From Paracoccaceae bacterium (GTDB lineage: Bacteria > Pseudomonadota > Alphaproteobacteria > Rhodobacterales > Rhodobacteraceae), in contig JALWJU010000604.1 of the NCBI GenBank assembly GCA_026997055.1, positions 1-9,274 on the forward strand: 9,274 bases of DNA. Direction: 5' to 3'. The position numbers were made by a program, and so were the translations under genes. Every line of letters starts with the position of its first letter. Position 1 is the stretch's first letter. Positions 1 through 8,066 of this stretch are shown here, in pieces. The notes beneath the pieces were generated by a model. It worked only from the letters and a program-made list of their open reading frames with translations, was not told where the DNA came from and did not search any database.

Positions 1-125
1 CGGTCGCAATCGGCCTGGTGGCGGCAGGTGGCAAAGACCCGCCAGCCGCGCTTGTGCAGCGTATGGGCGGCATCGTAGCCGATGCCCGAGGAACAGCCGG
101 TGATGAGAATGGAGCGCGCGTTCAT
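1..125 (-). CDS. Short-chain dehydrogenase/reductase (SDR), N-terminal fragment
   Basis: This is the N-terminal 41 codons of an NAD(P)-dependent oxidoreductase; the rest lies beyond the left edge. The protein begins MNARSILITGCSSGIG. The TGxxxGIG signature of the SDR Rossmann fold (T9, G10, G14, I15, G16) binds the dinucleotide. It is followed by a helix and then the second beta strand (WRVFATCRH), where an Arg in this position often favours NADPH. The ATG at 125-123 is chosen because the first beta strand starts right after it; only a weak, closely spaced AAGGG precedes it. It lies 48 bases downstream of the SH3-domain gene on the same strand, so co-transcription is possible. The substrate cannot be told from this fragment. 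Family assignment is secure, function is not. Confidence 0.85.
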   Translation of the reverse strand, partial: MNARSILITGCSSGIGYDAAHTLHKRGWRVFATCRHQADCD

Positions 126-173
126 GGCCCTTGATACGGCGGCGCGGCGCCGGGCGCAAGCAGGGCGGAACCC

Positions 174-734
174 TCAGGGCCGGTTCGGCGACAGGAACTG
201 CGACGCCATGAAGCCGCGCGCCCCGGTTTCGACCACGCGGATCTCGGTCCAGCCGTCGGTGGGGGTGCCGAGGAATTCGACTTCGGTACCGCGAACCAGC
301 TTGGCAAGGATTTCCTCGCGCGTCGAGGTCCCCGCGCGCATGTTGACCCGGGAGCCGGTGACGTAAAGGCGCGGGGCCGGGGCTGGTGCGGGAGCAGTCA
401 TCGGAGCGACCACCGGAGCGGCCACGGGAGCGGGGGCGCCGACCGGCACGCTGACCGGCGCCACGTTTGCCGAGGTGGCGGGCGAAGCCGTTTCGGGCGC
501 TGGTGCCGGGGCGGGCGTTGGCGCTGGTGCCGGTACCGGGGCGGGGGTCGGCACTGAGGTGAGAGTCGGCGCTGGGGCGAGAGTCAGCTCGCCGATCGGC
601 GCTGTCGCCACCGCGCCCACCGGACGCGGCGTATAGCCCAGCCGGTCTTCGGGCAGGCCCTCTTCGCGGCCGAACCACAGCATCGCCCCGCCGATCCCCA
701 GCACGGTAAACAATGTCAGGCGGATAATTCCCAT
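174..734 (-). CDS. Membrane-anchored SH3-domain (SH3b) protein with Pro/Ala-rich linker
   Basis: The protein has 186 residues. Residues 4-21 form a hydrophobic N-terminal segment (a signal anchor or uncleaved signal). Residues about 52-121 are a low-complexity Pro/Ala linker. Residues 123-182 form a bacterial SH3 domain, recognisable by the V-N-M-R-A-G-x-S-T core and the closing G-F-M-A-S-Q-F-L strand. SH3b domains generally bind peptidoglycan or peptide ligands, so a periplasmic, wall-facing role is inferred. The linker would let the domain reach away from the inner membrane. The ATG at 734 is preferred because GGGGGAAG sits just upstream and the hydrophobic segment begins there. The same frame stays open far upstream through the antisense of parC, so an automatic caller could pick a start that is much too early. 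It is divergent from parC. The exact partner is unknown. Confidence 0.85.
   Translation of the reverse strand: MGIIRLTLFTVLGIGGAMLWFGREEGLPEDRLGYTPRPVGAVATAPIGELTLAPAPTLTSVPTPAPVPAPAPTPAPAPAPETASPATSANVAPVSVPVGAPAPVAAPVVAPMTAPAPAPAPRLYVTGSRVNMRAGTSTREEILAKLVRGTEVEFLGTPTDGWTEIRVVETGARGFMASQFLSPNRP
372..581 (-). repeat. Low-complexity Pro/Ala coding repeat
   Basis: These bases encode residues about 52-121 of the SH3-domain protein. They consist of irregular repeats of Pro-Ala, Pro-Val and Pro-Thr dipeptides, for example PAPAPAP, built from degenerate GGCGC/GGGGC-type units on the plus strand. The stretch is probably an extended periplasmic spacer. It is a likely site of length variation between strains by slippage or recombination. 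Confidence 0.8.
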
Positions 735-878
735 CACTTCCCCCGAATTGGTCGCACGATAGCACGGCGCGCCAGACGACGGGAGGGGAAAAGCAGGGAT
801 CGTTTCCCGCCTTTGTCGCTCCTCCCCGCCTCGCAAAAGCCGCTGGACCCGCCCCCGCCGCGCCTCTAGAAAAGTCCC
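735..878. promoter_or_regulatory. Divergent intergenic region between the SH3-domain gene and parC
   Basis: This 144-base gap must hold the start signals for both divergent genes. I see no convincing -35/-10 pair on either strand. TCTAGA at 865-870 on the plus strand is a weak -10 candidate for parC and would put transcription initiation almost at the ATG. A weak inverted repeat, GGGAAA (786-791) and TTTCCC (803-808), has an 11-base loop. No operator of a known regulator is recognised. Confidence 0.35.
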
Positions 879-3176
<2,298 letters not shown>

Positions 3177-3177
3177 C

Positions 3178-4416
3178 ATGGGCACGCTGGCGGATCTGGA
3201 AATCTCCTGTACGGGGAAAAGGGGCGCGCTGTTTGCCCTGGCGCTGAAGACCGGGGGGCTGAGCGTACTCACCGCCGGGCTCTACCGCTTCTGGATGAAG
3301 ACCCGCCTGCGCCGCTACCTGTGGTCGTCGATCCGCATCGGCGGGGTGCCGCTCGAATACACCGGCAACCCCTGGGAGAAGCTGCTGGGCTTCCTCTTCG
3401 CGGTGGTGGTACTGGCCTTCTATATCGGCGTGGTCAACCTGCTCTTGATGTTCTTCAGCTTCTCGCTGTTTCAGACCAATGCCATAGCCTATGCGCTCAG
3501 CTTCATCGGCGTGCTGCCGCTCCTGTTCTTCGCCCGCTACCGGGCTCGGCGCTATGTGCTGGCGCGCACCCGCTGGCGCGGCATCCGCTTCGGGCTCGAG
3601 CCCGGTGCCTGGGGCTATGCCTGGCGCGCGGCGCTCCACTGGCTGGCCACCATCCTGACGCTGGGCCTGCTCTGGCCGCGCAAGGCCTTTTACCTTGAAA
3701 AATACCTCACCGACCGCACCTTTTTCGGCGATGCCCGGCTCCGGCAGGGCGGGAGCTGGACCATGCTGCTCGGGGCGATGCTGCACCTCTATATCGGCGT
3801 TTACGGCAGCGCGGCGGTGATCGGCCTCGCGGTCTGGCTGAACCGGCCGCAATGGCTGCTCTGGCTGCTGCTCACCCTGCCCTGGGCGCTGTTCGGACTG
3901 GCTTACTGGCGAGCGCATTCCTTTCGCCTGCTGACCAGCCACAAGCAAATCGGTACGGAAAGCGAAGCGGCGGCGCTTTCCAGCAGCGCCCGGGGGCGCA
4001 AGATACTGGGCATATACCTGGGCGGCTACCTGCTGACCGTGCTGGTGGTGCTTGCCGGGATCTTCGCCTTTTTCTTCGTGATCGGCTTCGTGATCGGCGG
4101 GATGCTGAACATGGATGGATTGCTGAAGGCGCTGAATGTCGCAAATGGCGAAACCGGCTCCCCATCGCCCGGCGCCGCGGACAAACTGCGGGTGGCGACG
4201 ATAGTCCTCTACGGCGTGCTGACCTACTTCGCCTCGTTCCTGCTCTGGAACGCGGCACGGACCAGCTTCGTCACCCTGCCGATGATCCGCCATTTCGCCG
4301 AGAGCACCCGACTGACCGGCCCGCTGGCGCTGAACCGCATCCGCCAGCGCGCGCGTGACGAATTTGCCGAGGCCGAGGGCTTTGCCGATGCGCTGGACGT
4401 GGGAGCGGCGCTGTGA
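3178..4416 (+). CDS. DUF898 / YjgN-family inner-membrane protein
   Basis: This 412-residue polytopic membrane protein begins with the DUF898 hallmark: a short beta-like stretch, a first hydrophobic segment ending in TAGLYRFWMKTRLRRYLW (32-49), then I-R-I-G-G-V-P-L-E-Y-T-G. Likely membrane segments lie near 15-35, 69-91, 101-118, 148-165, 194-218, 226-243, 277-308 and 339-358. The Tyr-Arg-Phe-Trp and Arg-rich motif recurs in part at F119-A-R-Y-R-A-R-R-Y and W166-P-R-K-A-F-Y, suggesting internal duplication of the unit. The family, which includes E. coli YjgN, has no established biochemical role. The ATG comes one base after the parC stop and has no clear Shine-Dalgarno, so translation is probably coupled to parC. 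The next gene, an M48 protease, overlaps it by 4 bases. Family assignment is firm; function is unknown. Confidence 0.9.
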   Translation: MGTLADLEISCTGKRGALFALALKTGGLSVLTAGLYRFWMKTRLRRYLWSSIRIGGVPLEYTGNPWEKLLGFLFAVVVLAFYIGVVNLLLMFFSFSLFQTNAIAYALSFIGVLPLLFFARYRARRYVLARTRWRGIRFGLEPGAWGYAWRAALHWLATILTLGLLWPRKAFYLEKYLTDRTFFGDARLRQGGSWTMLLGAMLHLYIGVYGSAAVIGLAVWLNRPQWLLWLLLTLPWALFGLAYWRAHSFRLLTSHKQIGTESEAAALSSSARGRKILGIYLGGYLLTVLVVLAGIFAFFFVIGFVIGGMLNMDGLLKALNVANGETGSPSPGAADKLRVATIVLYGVLTYFASFLLWNAARTSFVTLPMIRHFAESTRLTGPLALNRIRQRARDEFAEAEGFADALDVGAAL

Positions 4417-5657
4417 GCGGCGCGGGAGGGAGCACCGGCAGCAGGCGCCCCGATGCGGACACCCCCCCGTGGCTGCGACCGGCACCGTCTGGCCCCACCT
4501 TTGCCGACTTTGCCGACGGGGAGCATGCGCGCCTCGCCCGGGTCGGCTTGCGCCTCTACCCCCATGAGCGTCCCGACCGGCTGGTCCTCGCCCTGCCCGA
4601 CGGCGCCGAACAGGTCTGGCCGCTCGAAGAGCTGCGCCTGGTGCCGGGGCAGGCCGATCCCGAGGCCTTCGTCCTCACCTCCATGTCGGACCCGCTGGCG
4701 CGCCTCTATCTGGGCAAGGGGCCGCTGGCGGCGCGCATCTCGGCCCATGCGCCGGCTCTCCACGCCGGCGCCGCGCCGCCGCCCCCGCGCCGGCGACTGC
4801 TGAAATGGGGCGGGGCGGCGCTGGCCTCGGTGGCGCTGATCATCTTCGTGCTGGTGCCGGTGATGGCCGACCAGCTGGCGCGCTTCCTGCCCCCCGAAGG
4901 CGAGCGGGCGCTGGGCGATGCCACCTTCGAGCAGATCCGCAAGGTACTCGACCAGAGCGGCATCGGCCCGGTGCGAATTTGCGAGACGGGAAAGGGGCGC
5001 GAGGCTCTCGACGCCATGCTGGCGCGCCTGGCTCCCGAAGTCGATGACCTGCCCTATCCGGTCCGCCTCAGCGTGCTCGACCACGATCTGATCAATGCCT
5101 TCACGCTGCCCGGCGGGCGCATCATCCTGTTTCGCGGCCTGATCGAGGCCGCCGACAGCCCCGACGAGGTCGCCGCCGTGCTGGCTCACGAGATCGGCCA
5201 TGCGGTGTATCGCGACCCGACCCGCGATGCCCTGCGCACGGCGGGCTCCATCGGTGTGCTCGGCCTGCTGCTCGGCGATTTCGCCGGCGGCACGGTGGTG
5301 CTGTTTCTCGCCAATTCGCTGATCAATGCCCAGTACAGCCAGGCCGCCGAAACGCGCGCCGATGAATACGCCCACATACTGCTGAAGGAGGCCGGGGTAT
5401 CTCCGGCGGCGCTCGGGCGCATGTTCGTACGCCTGCGCGACGAATACGGCGATGCCAGCGGCTTCGTCGCCCATTTCGCCTCTCACCCGACCCTTGCCGA
5501 GCGGATCGCGGCCAGCGAGGCCGCCGCCGAGGGCGTAACCGGGACGGAGCCGGTCCTGGGCGCACGGCAATGGCAGGCGCTGAGCGGGATTTGCAGCCCC
5601 CTGCCCCCGAATCTCGCCCCGGTGCCCGGCAAGCTGCTGGGCAGCGACATGAAATAG
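4413..5657 (+). CDS. Membrane-tethered M48-family zinc metallopeptidase
   Basis: The 414-residue protein has a soluble N-terminal domain (about 28-120) that I do not assign, a Pro/Arg-rich stretch, one transmembrane helix (about 133-151) and a C-terminal M48 peptidase domain. The zinc site is visible: HEIGH at 259-263 (H259 and H263 as ligands, E260 as general base), with the third ligand E313 and D317 in ETRADEYA. The family S-H-P motif is at 357-359. Basic residues before the helix (PRRRLLKW) suggest the N-terminus is cytoplasmic and the protease periplasmic. Its only cysteines, C190 and C394, bracket the peptidase domain. The GTG start overlaps the preceding TGA (GTGA, 4413-4416), implying translational coupling to the DUF898 gene. 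It resembles envelope quality-control M48 enzymes of the BepA/LoiP kind; its substrates are unknown. Confidence 0.93.
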   Translation: MSGAGGSTGSRRPDADTPPWLRPAPSGPTFADFADGEHARLARVGLRLYPHERPDRLVLALPDGAEQVWPLEELRLVPGQADPEAFVLTSMSDPLARLYLGKGPLAARISAHAPALHAGAAPPPPRRRLLKWGGAALASVALIIFVLVPVMADQLARFLPPEGERALGDATFEQIRKVLDQSGIGPVRICETGKGREALDAMLARLAPEVDDLPYPVRLSVLDHDLINAFTLPGGRIILFRGLIEAADSPDEVAAVLAHEIGHAVYRDPTRDALRTAGSIGVLGLLLGDFAGGTVVLFLANSLINAQYSQAAETRADEYAHILLKEAGVSPAALGRMFVRLRDEYGDASGFVAHFASHPTLAERIAASEAAAEGVTGTEPVLGARQWQALSGICSPLPPNLAPVPGKLLGSDMK

Positions 5658-5687
5658 CCGGCAGGAAATGGCGGTACGCTGCCGGTT
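5656..5687 (+). terminator. Terminator-like hairpin after the M48 gene
   Basis: CCGGCAG (5658-5664) and CTGCCGG (5679-5685) form a perfect 7-bp stem, extendable by a G-T wobble and an A-T pair. The loop is 14 bases. A short T run (GGTTTGCG) follows. It begins right at the M48 stop codon, a typical place for an intrinsic terminator, but the T tract is only three bases, so it may be weak or act as a 3'-end stabiliser. It separates the parC group from the lipoprotein gene. Confidence 0.5.
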
Positions 5688-5739
5688 TGCGTCCCCGCCG
5701 CCACTGCGCTAAGTGTGGGGTAACCGGGGGTATTCGCAT

Positions 5740-6405
5740 ATGACTCGTTTTCTCGCCGCAATCGCGCTTCTGCTGGGGCTTTCCGCCTGTGCCGACCCTG
5801 CTTTCAAGGACCTCGAAGAGCTTCCCCCGCCCATGGGCCGCTTCCTGCTCGGCCATACGGTGGTGGTGGTCAACGAGCCGGAAAAGGGGCCGTTTTCGCG
5901 CGATGCCAGCGACGAGGAATGGAAGGCGGCAATGGAACGCGCCATCAAGGAGCGCTTCGGCCGCTATGACGGCGACAGGTATTTCCACATCGCGGTCAAG
6001 GTCGAGGGCTATGTGCTGGCGCAGCCCGGCATCCCGGTGGTGGCGGCACCGAAATCGGTGCTGGTGGTTTCGGTGACGATCTGGGACGACGAGAAACAGG
6101 CCAAGCTCAATGAGGAGCCCGAGCCGATCACCGTCTTCGAGCGCCTGTCTGGCGAAACCGCGATCAGTTCCGGGCTGACCCAGAGCAAGGAAGAGCAGAT
6201 GCTGAACCTTACGCGCAACGCGGCGCTGAAGATCCAGGAATGGATGCTCGAACATCCCGAATGGTTCGGCGACGCCTCGCTGATGGACCCGGCCACCACT
6301 TCGGCCGGCCGGCCGGCCTCCGAAGTCATGGCCGAGCTCGAGGCGCAGGCCGCCACCGCCGCCACCGCCGCCACCACCGACGAGATCGCCGAACCTGGCG
6401 CTTGA
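5740..6405 (+). CDS. Predicted lipoprotein of unknown function
   Basis: I do not recognise a named family. The 221-residue product starts with a lipoprotein signal: MTR, hydrophobic FLAAIALLLGL, then the lipobox L-S-A-C with C17 as the lipidated residue and the only cysteine. Ala at +2 rather than Asp fits outer-membrane sorting. The mature part alternates predicted beta strands (HTVVVVN, YFHIAVKVEGYVL, KSVLVVSVTIW) with amphipathic helices (54-73 and 150-172), a compact alpha/beta pattern seen in small envelope lipoproteins. It ends in a disordered Ala/Thr tail with three AAT repeats. The ATG at 5740 is chosen because the signal peptide starts there and GGGGG precedes it by nine bases; an in-frame GTG at 5713 would add nine residues that spoil the signal. 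It lies between a terminator-like hairpin and the tuf leader, so it may be a single-gene unit or read through into tuf. Confidence 0.8.
   Translation: MTRFLAAIALLLGLSACADPAFKDLEELPPPMGRFLLGHTVVVVNEPEKGPFSRDASDEEWKAAMERAIKERFGRYDGDRYFHIAVKVEGYVLAQPGIPVVAAPKSVLVVSVTIWDDEKQAKLNEEPEPITVFERLSGETAISSGLTQSKEEQMLNLTRNAALKIQEWMLEHPEWFGDASLMDPATTSAGRPASEVMAELEAQAATAATAATTDEIAEPGA
6303..6318. repeat. Perfect 16-base palindrome of four GGCC units
   Basis: GGCC is repeated four times in tandem, forming a self-complementary block inside the 3' part of the lipoprotein gene. It encodes part of A-G-R-P-A. It is probably a by-product of GC-rich codon choice in a weakly constrained tail. Confidence 0.7.
6349..6375 (+). 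repeat. Tandem 9-base repeat, three copies
   Basis: GCCGCCACC occurs three times without interruption, in frame, encoding Ala-Ala-Thr three times (residues 204-212 of the lipoprotein), and is followed by one more ACC. Because the unit is a multiple of three, copy-number change would alter tail length without a frameshift. Confidence 0.85.
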
Positions 6406-6420
6406 TTTTCGCGGTCAGGA

Positions 6421-6463
6421 GCGCTAACGAGCGCGCGTAATGCAACGGGCTCGCAGCGAGCCC
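6421..6463 (+). promoter_or_regulatory. Two tandem hairpins in the tuf leader
   Basis: GCGCT-AACG-AGCGC (6421-6434) makes a 5-bp stem with a 4-base loop. GGGCTCG-CAG-CGAGCCC (6447-6463) makes a perfect 7-bp stem with a 3-base loop. Both lie between the lipoprotein stop and the tuf start, and neither is followed by a T run, so intrinsic termination is unlikely. They may stabilise the tuf transcript, mark a processing site or serve control of tuf. The function is inferred only from position. Confidence 0.45.
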
Positions 6464-6470
6464 CAACCAC

Positions 6471-6475
6471 AAAGG
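6471..6475 (+). promoter_or_regulatory. Ribosome binding site of tuf
   Basis: AAAGG lies nine bases before the ATG at 6485 and supports that start (MAKEKF) over an in-frame ATG at 6440. The upstream ATG would sit in front of the leader hairpin and would add 15 residues absent from EF-Tu. Confidence 0.7.
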
Positions 6476-6484
6476 CGCGCTATC

Positions 6485-7660
6485 ATGGCTAAGGAAAAGT
6501 TTGACCGTTCCAAACCGCACGTCAACATCGGCACGATCGGGCATGTTGACCACGGCAAGACGACGCTGACGGCGGCGATCACGAAGCAGTTTGGCGAATT
6601 CAAGGCGTATGACGAGATCGACGGCGCGCCTGAGGAGAAGGCGCGGGGGATCACGATTTCGACGGCGCATGTGGAGTATGAGACCGACAAGCGCCACTAT
6701 GCGCATGTGGACTGCCCCGGCCACGCGGACTATGTGAAGAACATGATCACGGGCGCCGCGCAGATGGACGGCGCGATTCTGGTGGTGAGCGCGGCCGATG
6801 GCCCGATGCCGCAGACGCGCGAGCACATCCTTCTGGCGCGTCAGGTTGGGGTTCCGGCGCTGGTGGTTTATCTGAACAAGGTGGATCAGGTGGATGACGA
6901 GGAGCTTCTGGAGCTTGTCGAGATGGAGGTGCGCGAGCTTCTGAGCGAGTACGAATTCCCGGGCGACGACATTCCGATCATCGCGGGCTCGGCGCTGGCC
7001 GCGCTGGAGGGCCGCGATGCGGAGATCGGCGAGGAGTCGATCAAGAAGCTGATGGAGGCTGTGGACGAATACATCCCGCAGCCCGAGCGTGCGATCGACC
7101 AGCCGTTCCTGCTGCCGATCGAGGACGTTTTCTCGATCTCGGGCCGCGGTACGGTGGTGACGGGCCGTGTCGAGCGTGGCGTGATCACGGTGGGCGACGA
7201 GATCGAGATCGTCGGCCTGAAGGAGACGCAGAAGACCACCTGCACGGGCGTGGAAATGTTCCGCAAGCTGCTCGACCGCGGCGAGGCGGGCGACAATGTG
7301 GGCGTGCTGCTGCGCGGCATCGAGCGCAATGCGGTGGAGCGCGGCCAGGTTCTGGCCAAGCCGGGCTCGGTGACGCCGCACACGAAGTTCGAATGCGAGG
7401 TCTACATCCTGACCAAGGAAGAGGGCGGCCGCCACACCCCGTTCTTCAAGAACTACCGGCCGCAATTCTACTTCCGCACCACCGACGTGACCGGCACGGT
7501 GAACCTGCCCGAAGGCACCGAAATGGTGATGCCCGGCGACAACCTGAAGTTCGAAGTCGAACTGATCGCCCCCATCGCCATGGAAGAGGGCCTGCGCTTT
7601 GCCATCCGCGAAGGCGGCCGTACCGTCGGCTCCGGCGTGGTCTCAAAGATCATCGAATAA
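6485..7660 (+). CDS. tuf: Translation elongation factor Tu
   Basis: EF-Tu (391 residues) is the GTPase that carries aminoacyl-tRNA to the ribosomal A site. All GTP-binding motifs are present: G1 GHVDHGKT (19-26), G2 around T57 in RGITIS, G3 DCPGH (76-80), G4 NKVD (131-134) and G5 SAL (169-171). The two beta-barrel domains follow and are complete to the V-V-S-K-I-I-E end. Length and sequence match alphaproteobacterial EF-Tu. Codon use changes within the gene: up to about base 7400 Thr is mostly ACG, Ala GCG and Glu GAG, while the last roughly 85 codons use ACC, GCC and GAA. tuf lies 78 bases upstream of rpsJ, the usual order at the head of the S10 cluster, but its usual partner fusA is not directly upstream here. 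Many members of this group carry a second tuf copy. Confidence 0.98.
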   Translation: MAKEKFDRSKPHVNIGTIGHVDHGKTTLTAAITKQFGEFKAYDEIDGAPEEKARGITISTAHVEYETDKRHYAHVDCPGHADYVKNMITGAAQMDGAILVVSAADGPMPQTREHILLARQVGVPALVVYLNKVDQVDDEELLELVEMEVRELLSEYEFPGDDIPIIAGSALAALEGRDAEIGEESIKKLMEAVDEYIPQPERAIDQPFLLPIEDVFSISGRGTVVTGRVERGVITVGDEIEIVGLKETQKTTCTGVEMFRKLLDRGEAGDNVGVLLRGIERNAVERGQVLAKPGSVTPHTKFECEVYILTKEEGGRHTPFFKNYRPQFYFRTTDVTGTVNLPEGTEMVMPGDNLKFEVELIAPIAMEEGLRFAIREGGRTVGSGVVSKIIE

Positions 7661-7674
7661 GCCCTTTCAGGGTT
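7659..7674 (+). other. Small hairpin overlapping the tuf stop
   Basis: CCCT (7662-7665) and AGGG (7669-7672) form a 4-bp stem with a TTC loop. It is extended by AA/TT across a bulged G at 7661, starting in the TAA stop codon. It is short and followed by only two T, so it is a weak candidate for a tuf 3'-end or ribosome-release structure. Confidence 0.3.
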
Positions 7675-7678
7675 CGAC

Positions 7679-7706
7679 GAGGGGTGCCGGCGCGCCGGCG
7701 CTCCTC
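7679..7706 (+). promoter_or_regulatory. Strong GC hairpin between tuf and rpsJ
   Basis: Bases 7679-7690 pair with 7695-7706 in a 12-bp stem with two G-T wobbles and a CGCG loop. The core, GCCGGCGCGCCGGC (7686-7699), is a perfect palindrome. The following bases (CTATCAACTCC) hold no T run, so it is not a classical intrinsic terminator. It could be an attenuator, an RNA-processing or stability element that sets the tuf/rpsJ expression ratio, or an r-protein leader element comparable in position to the L4-controlled S10 leader of E. coli. The structure is seen; the role is inferred. Confidence 0.55.
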
Positions 7707-7738
7707 CTATCAACTCCAACACCGCGAAAGGTGACAAC

Positions 7739-8053
7739 ATGGCACTGCAAAGCCAGAACATTCGCATTCGGCTGAAGGCGTTTGACTACCGGGTGCTCGA
7801 TGCCAGCACTCAGGAGATCGTCAACACCGCCAAGCGGACCGGCGCCACGGTGCGCGGGCCGATCCCGCTGCCGAACAAGATCGAGAAGTTCACGGTCCTT
7901 CGTGGCCCGCATATCGACAAGAAATCCCGCGACCAGTTCGAGATCCGCACCCACAAGCGGCTCCTCGACATCGTGGACCCGACCCCGCAGACGGTGGATG
8001 CGCTGATGAAGCTCGACCTGGCTGCCGGTGTCGATGTGCAGATTTCGGTTTGA
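7739..8053 (+). CDS. rpsJ: Small ribosomal subunit protein S10 (uS10, NusE)
   Basis: The 104-residue protein sits in the 30S head and, as NusE, joins NusB, NusG and NusA in transcription antitermination and transcription-translation coupling. Recognisable stretches are IRIRLKAFDYRVLD (9-22), VRGPIPLPNKIEKFTVLRG (38-56), the loop R-G-P-H-I-D-K-K-S-R-D-Q, and F-E-I-R-T-H-K-R. The length is normal for the family. AAAGGTG (7727-7733) precedes the ATG at a good distance. It opens the S10 operon; rplC starts 13 bases after its stop codon, using a Shine-Dalgarno that overlaps that stop. Confidence 0.98.
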   Translation: MALQSQNIRIRLKAFDYRVLDASTQEIVNTAKRTGATVRGPIPLPNKIEKFTVLRGPHIDKKSRDQFEIRTHKRLLDIVDPTPQTVDALMKLDLAAGVDVQISV

Positions 8054-8058
8054 GGAGG
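8052..8058 (+). promoter_or_regulatory. Ribosome binding site of rplC, overlapping the rpsJ stop
   Basis: GAGGAGG shares bases with the TGA stop of rpsJ and lies eight bases before the ATG at 8067. It fixes the rplC start at MRSGIIARKVGMT and rules out an in-frame upstream ATG at 8028 inside rpsJ. The overlap favours reinitiation by ribosomes finishing rpsJ. Confidence 0.85.
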
Positions 8059-8066
8059 GCAGACAG

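Noticed and set aside
82..366. Plus-strand open frame across the SDR/SH3 gene boundary
   Set aside because: It is antisense to two recognisable minus-strand genes and encodes a composition-biased peptide.
5687..5715. TTGCGT ... TAAGTG as a promoter for the lipoprotein gene
   Set aside because: The spacing is right but the -10 is poor; it is indistinguishable from chance.
5713..5739. Upstream in-frame GTG for the lipoprotein gene
   Set aside because: It would put nine polar residues in front of a complete signal peptide; ATG 5740 is better placed.
6402..6430. TTGATT ... TAACGA as a tuf promoter
   Set aside because: The -35 matches moderately, but the -10 matches the consensus at only two positions, and the -35 overlaps the lipoprotein stop. 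It is not strong enough to annotate.
6440..6484. Upstream in-frame ATG of tuf
   Set aside because: It would add 15 residues not present in EF-Tu and lies ahead of the leader hairpin. The ATG at 6485 has its own ribosome binding site and the canonical MAKEKF start.
8028..8066. Upstream in-frame ATG for rplC
   Set aside because: It lies inside rpsJ and gives a 13-residue extension absent from L3; the strong GAGGAGG site fixes the start at 8067.
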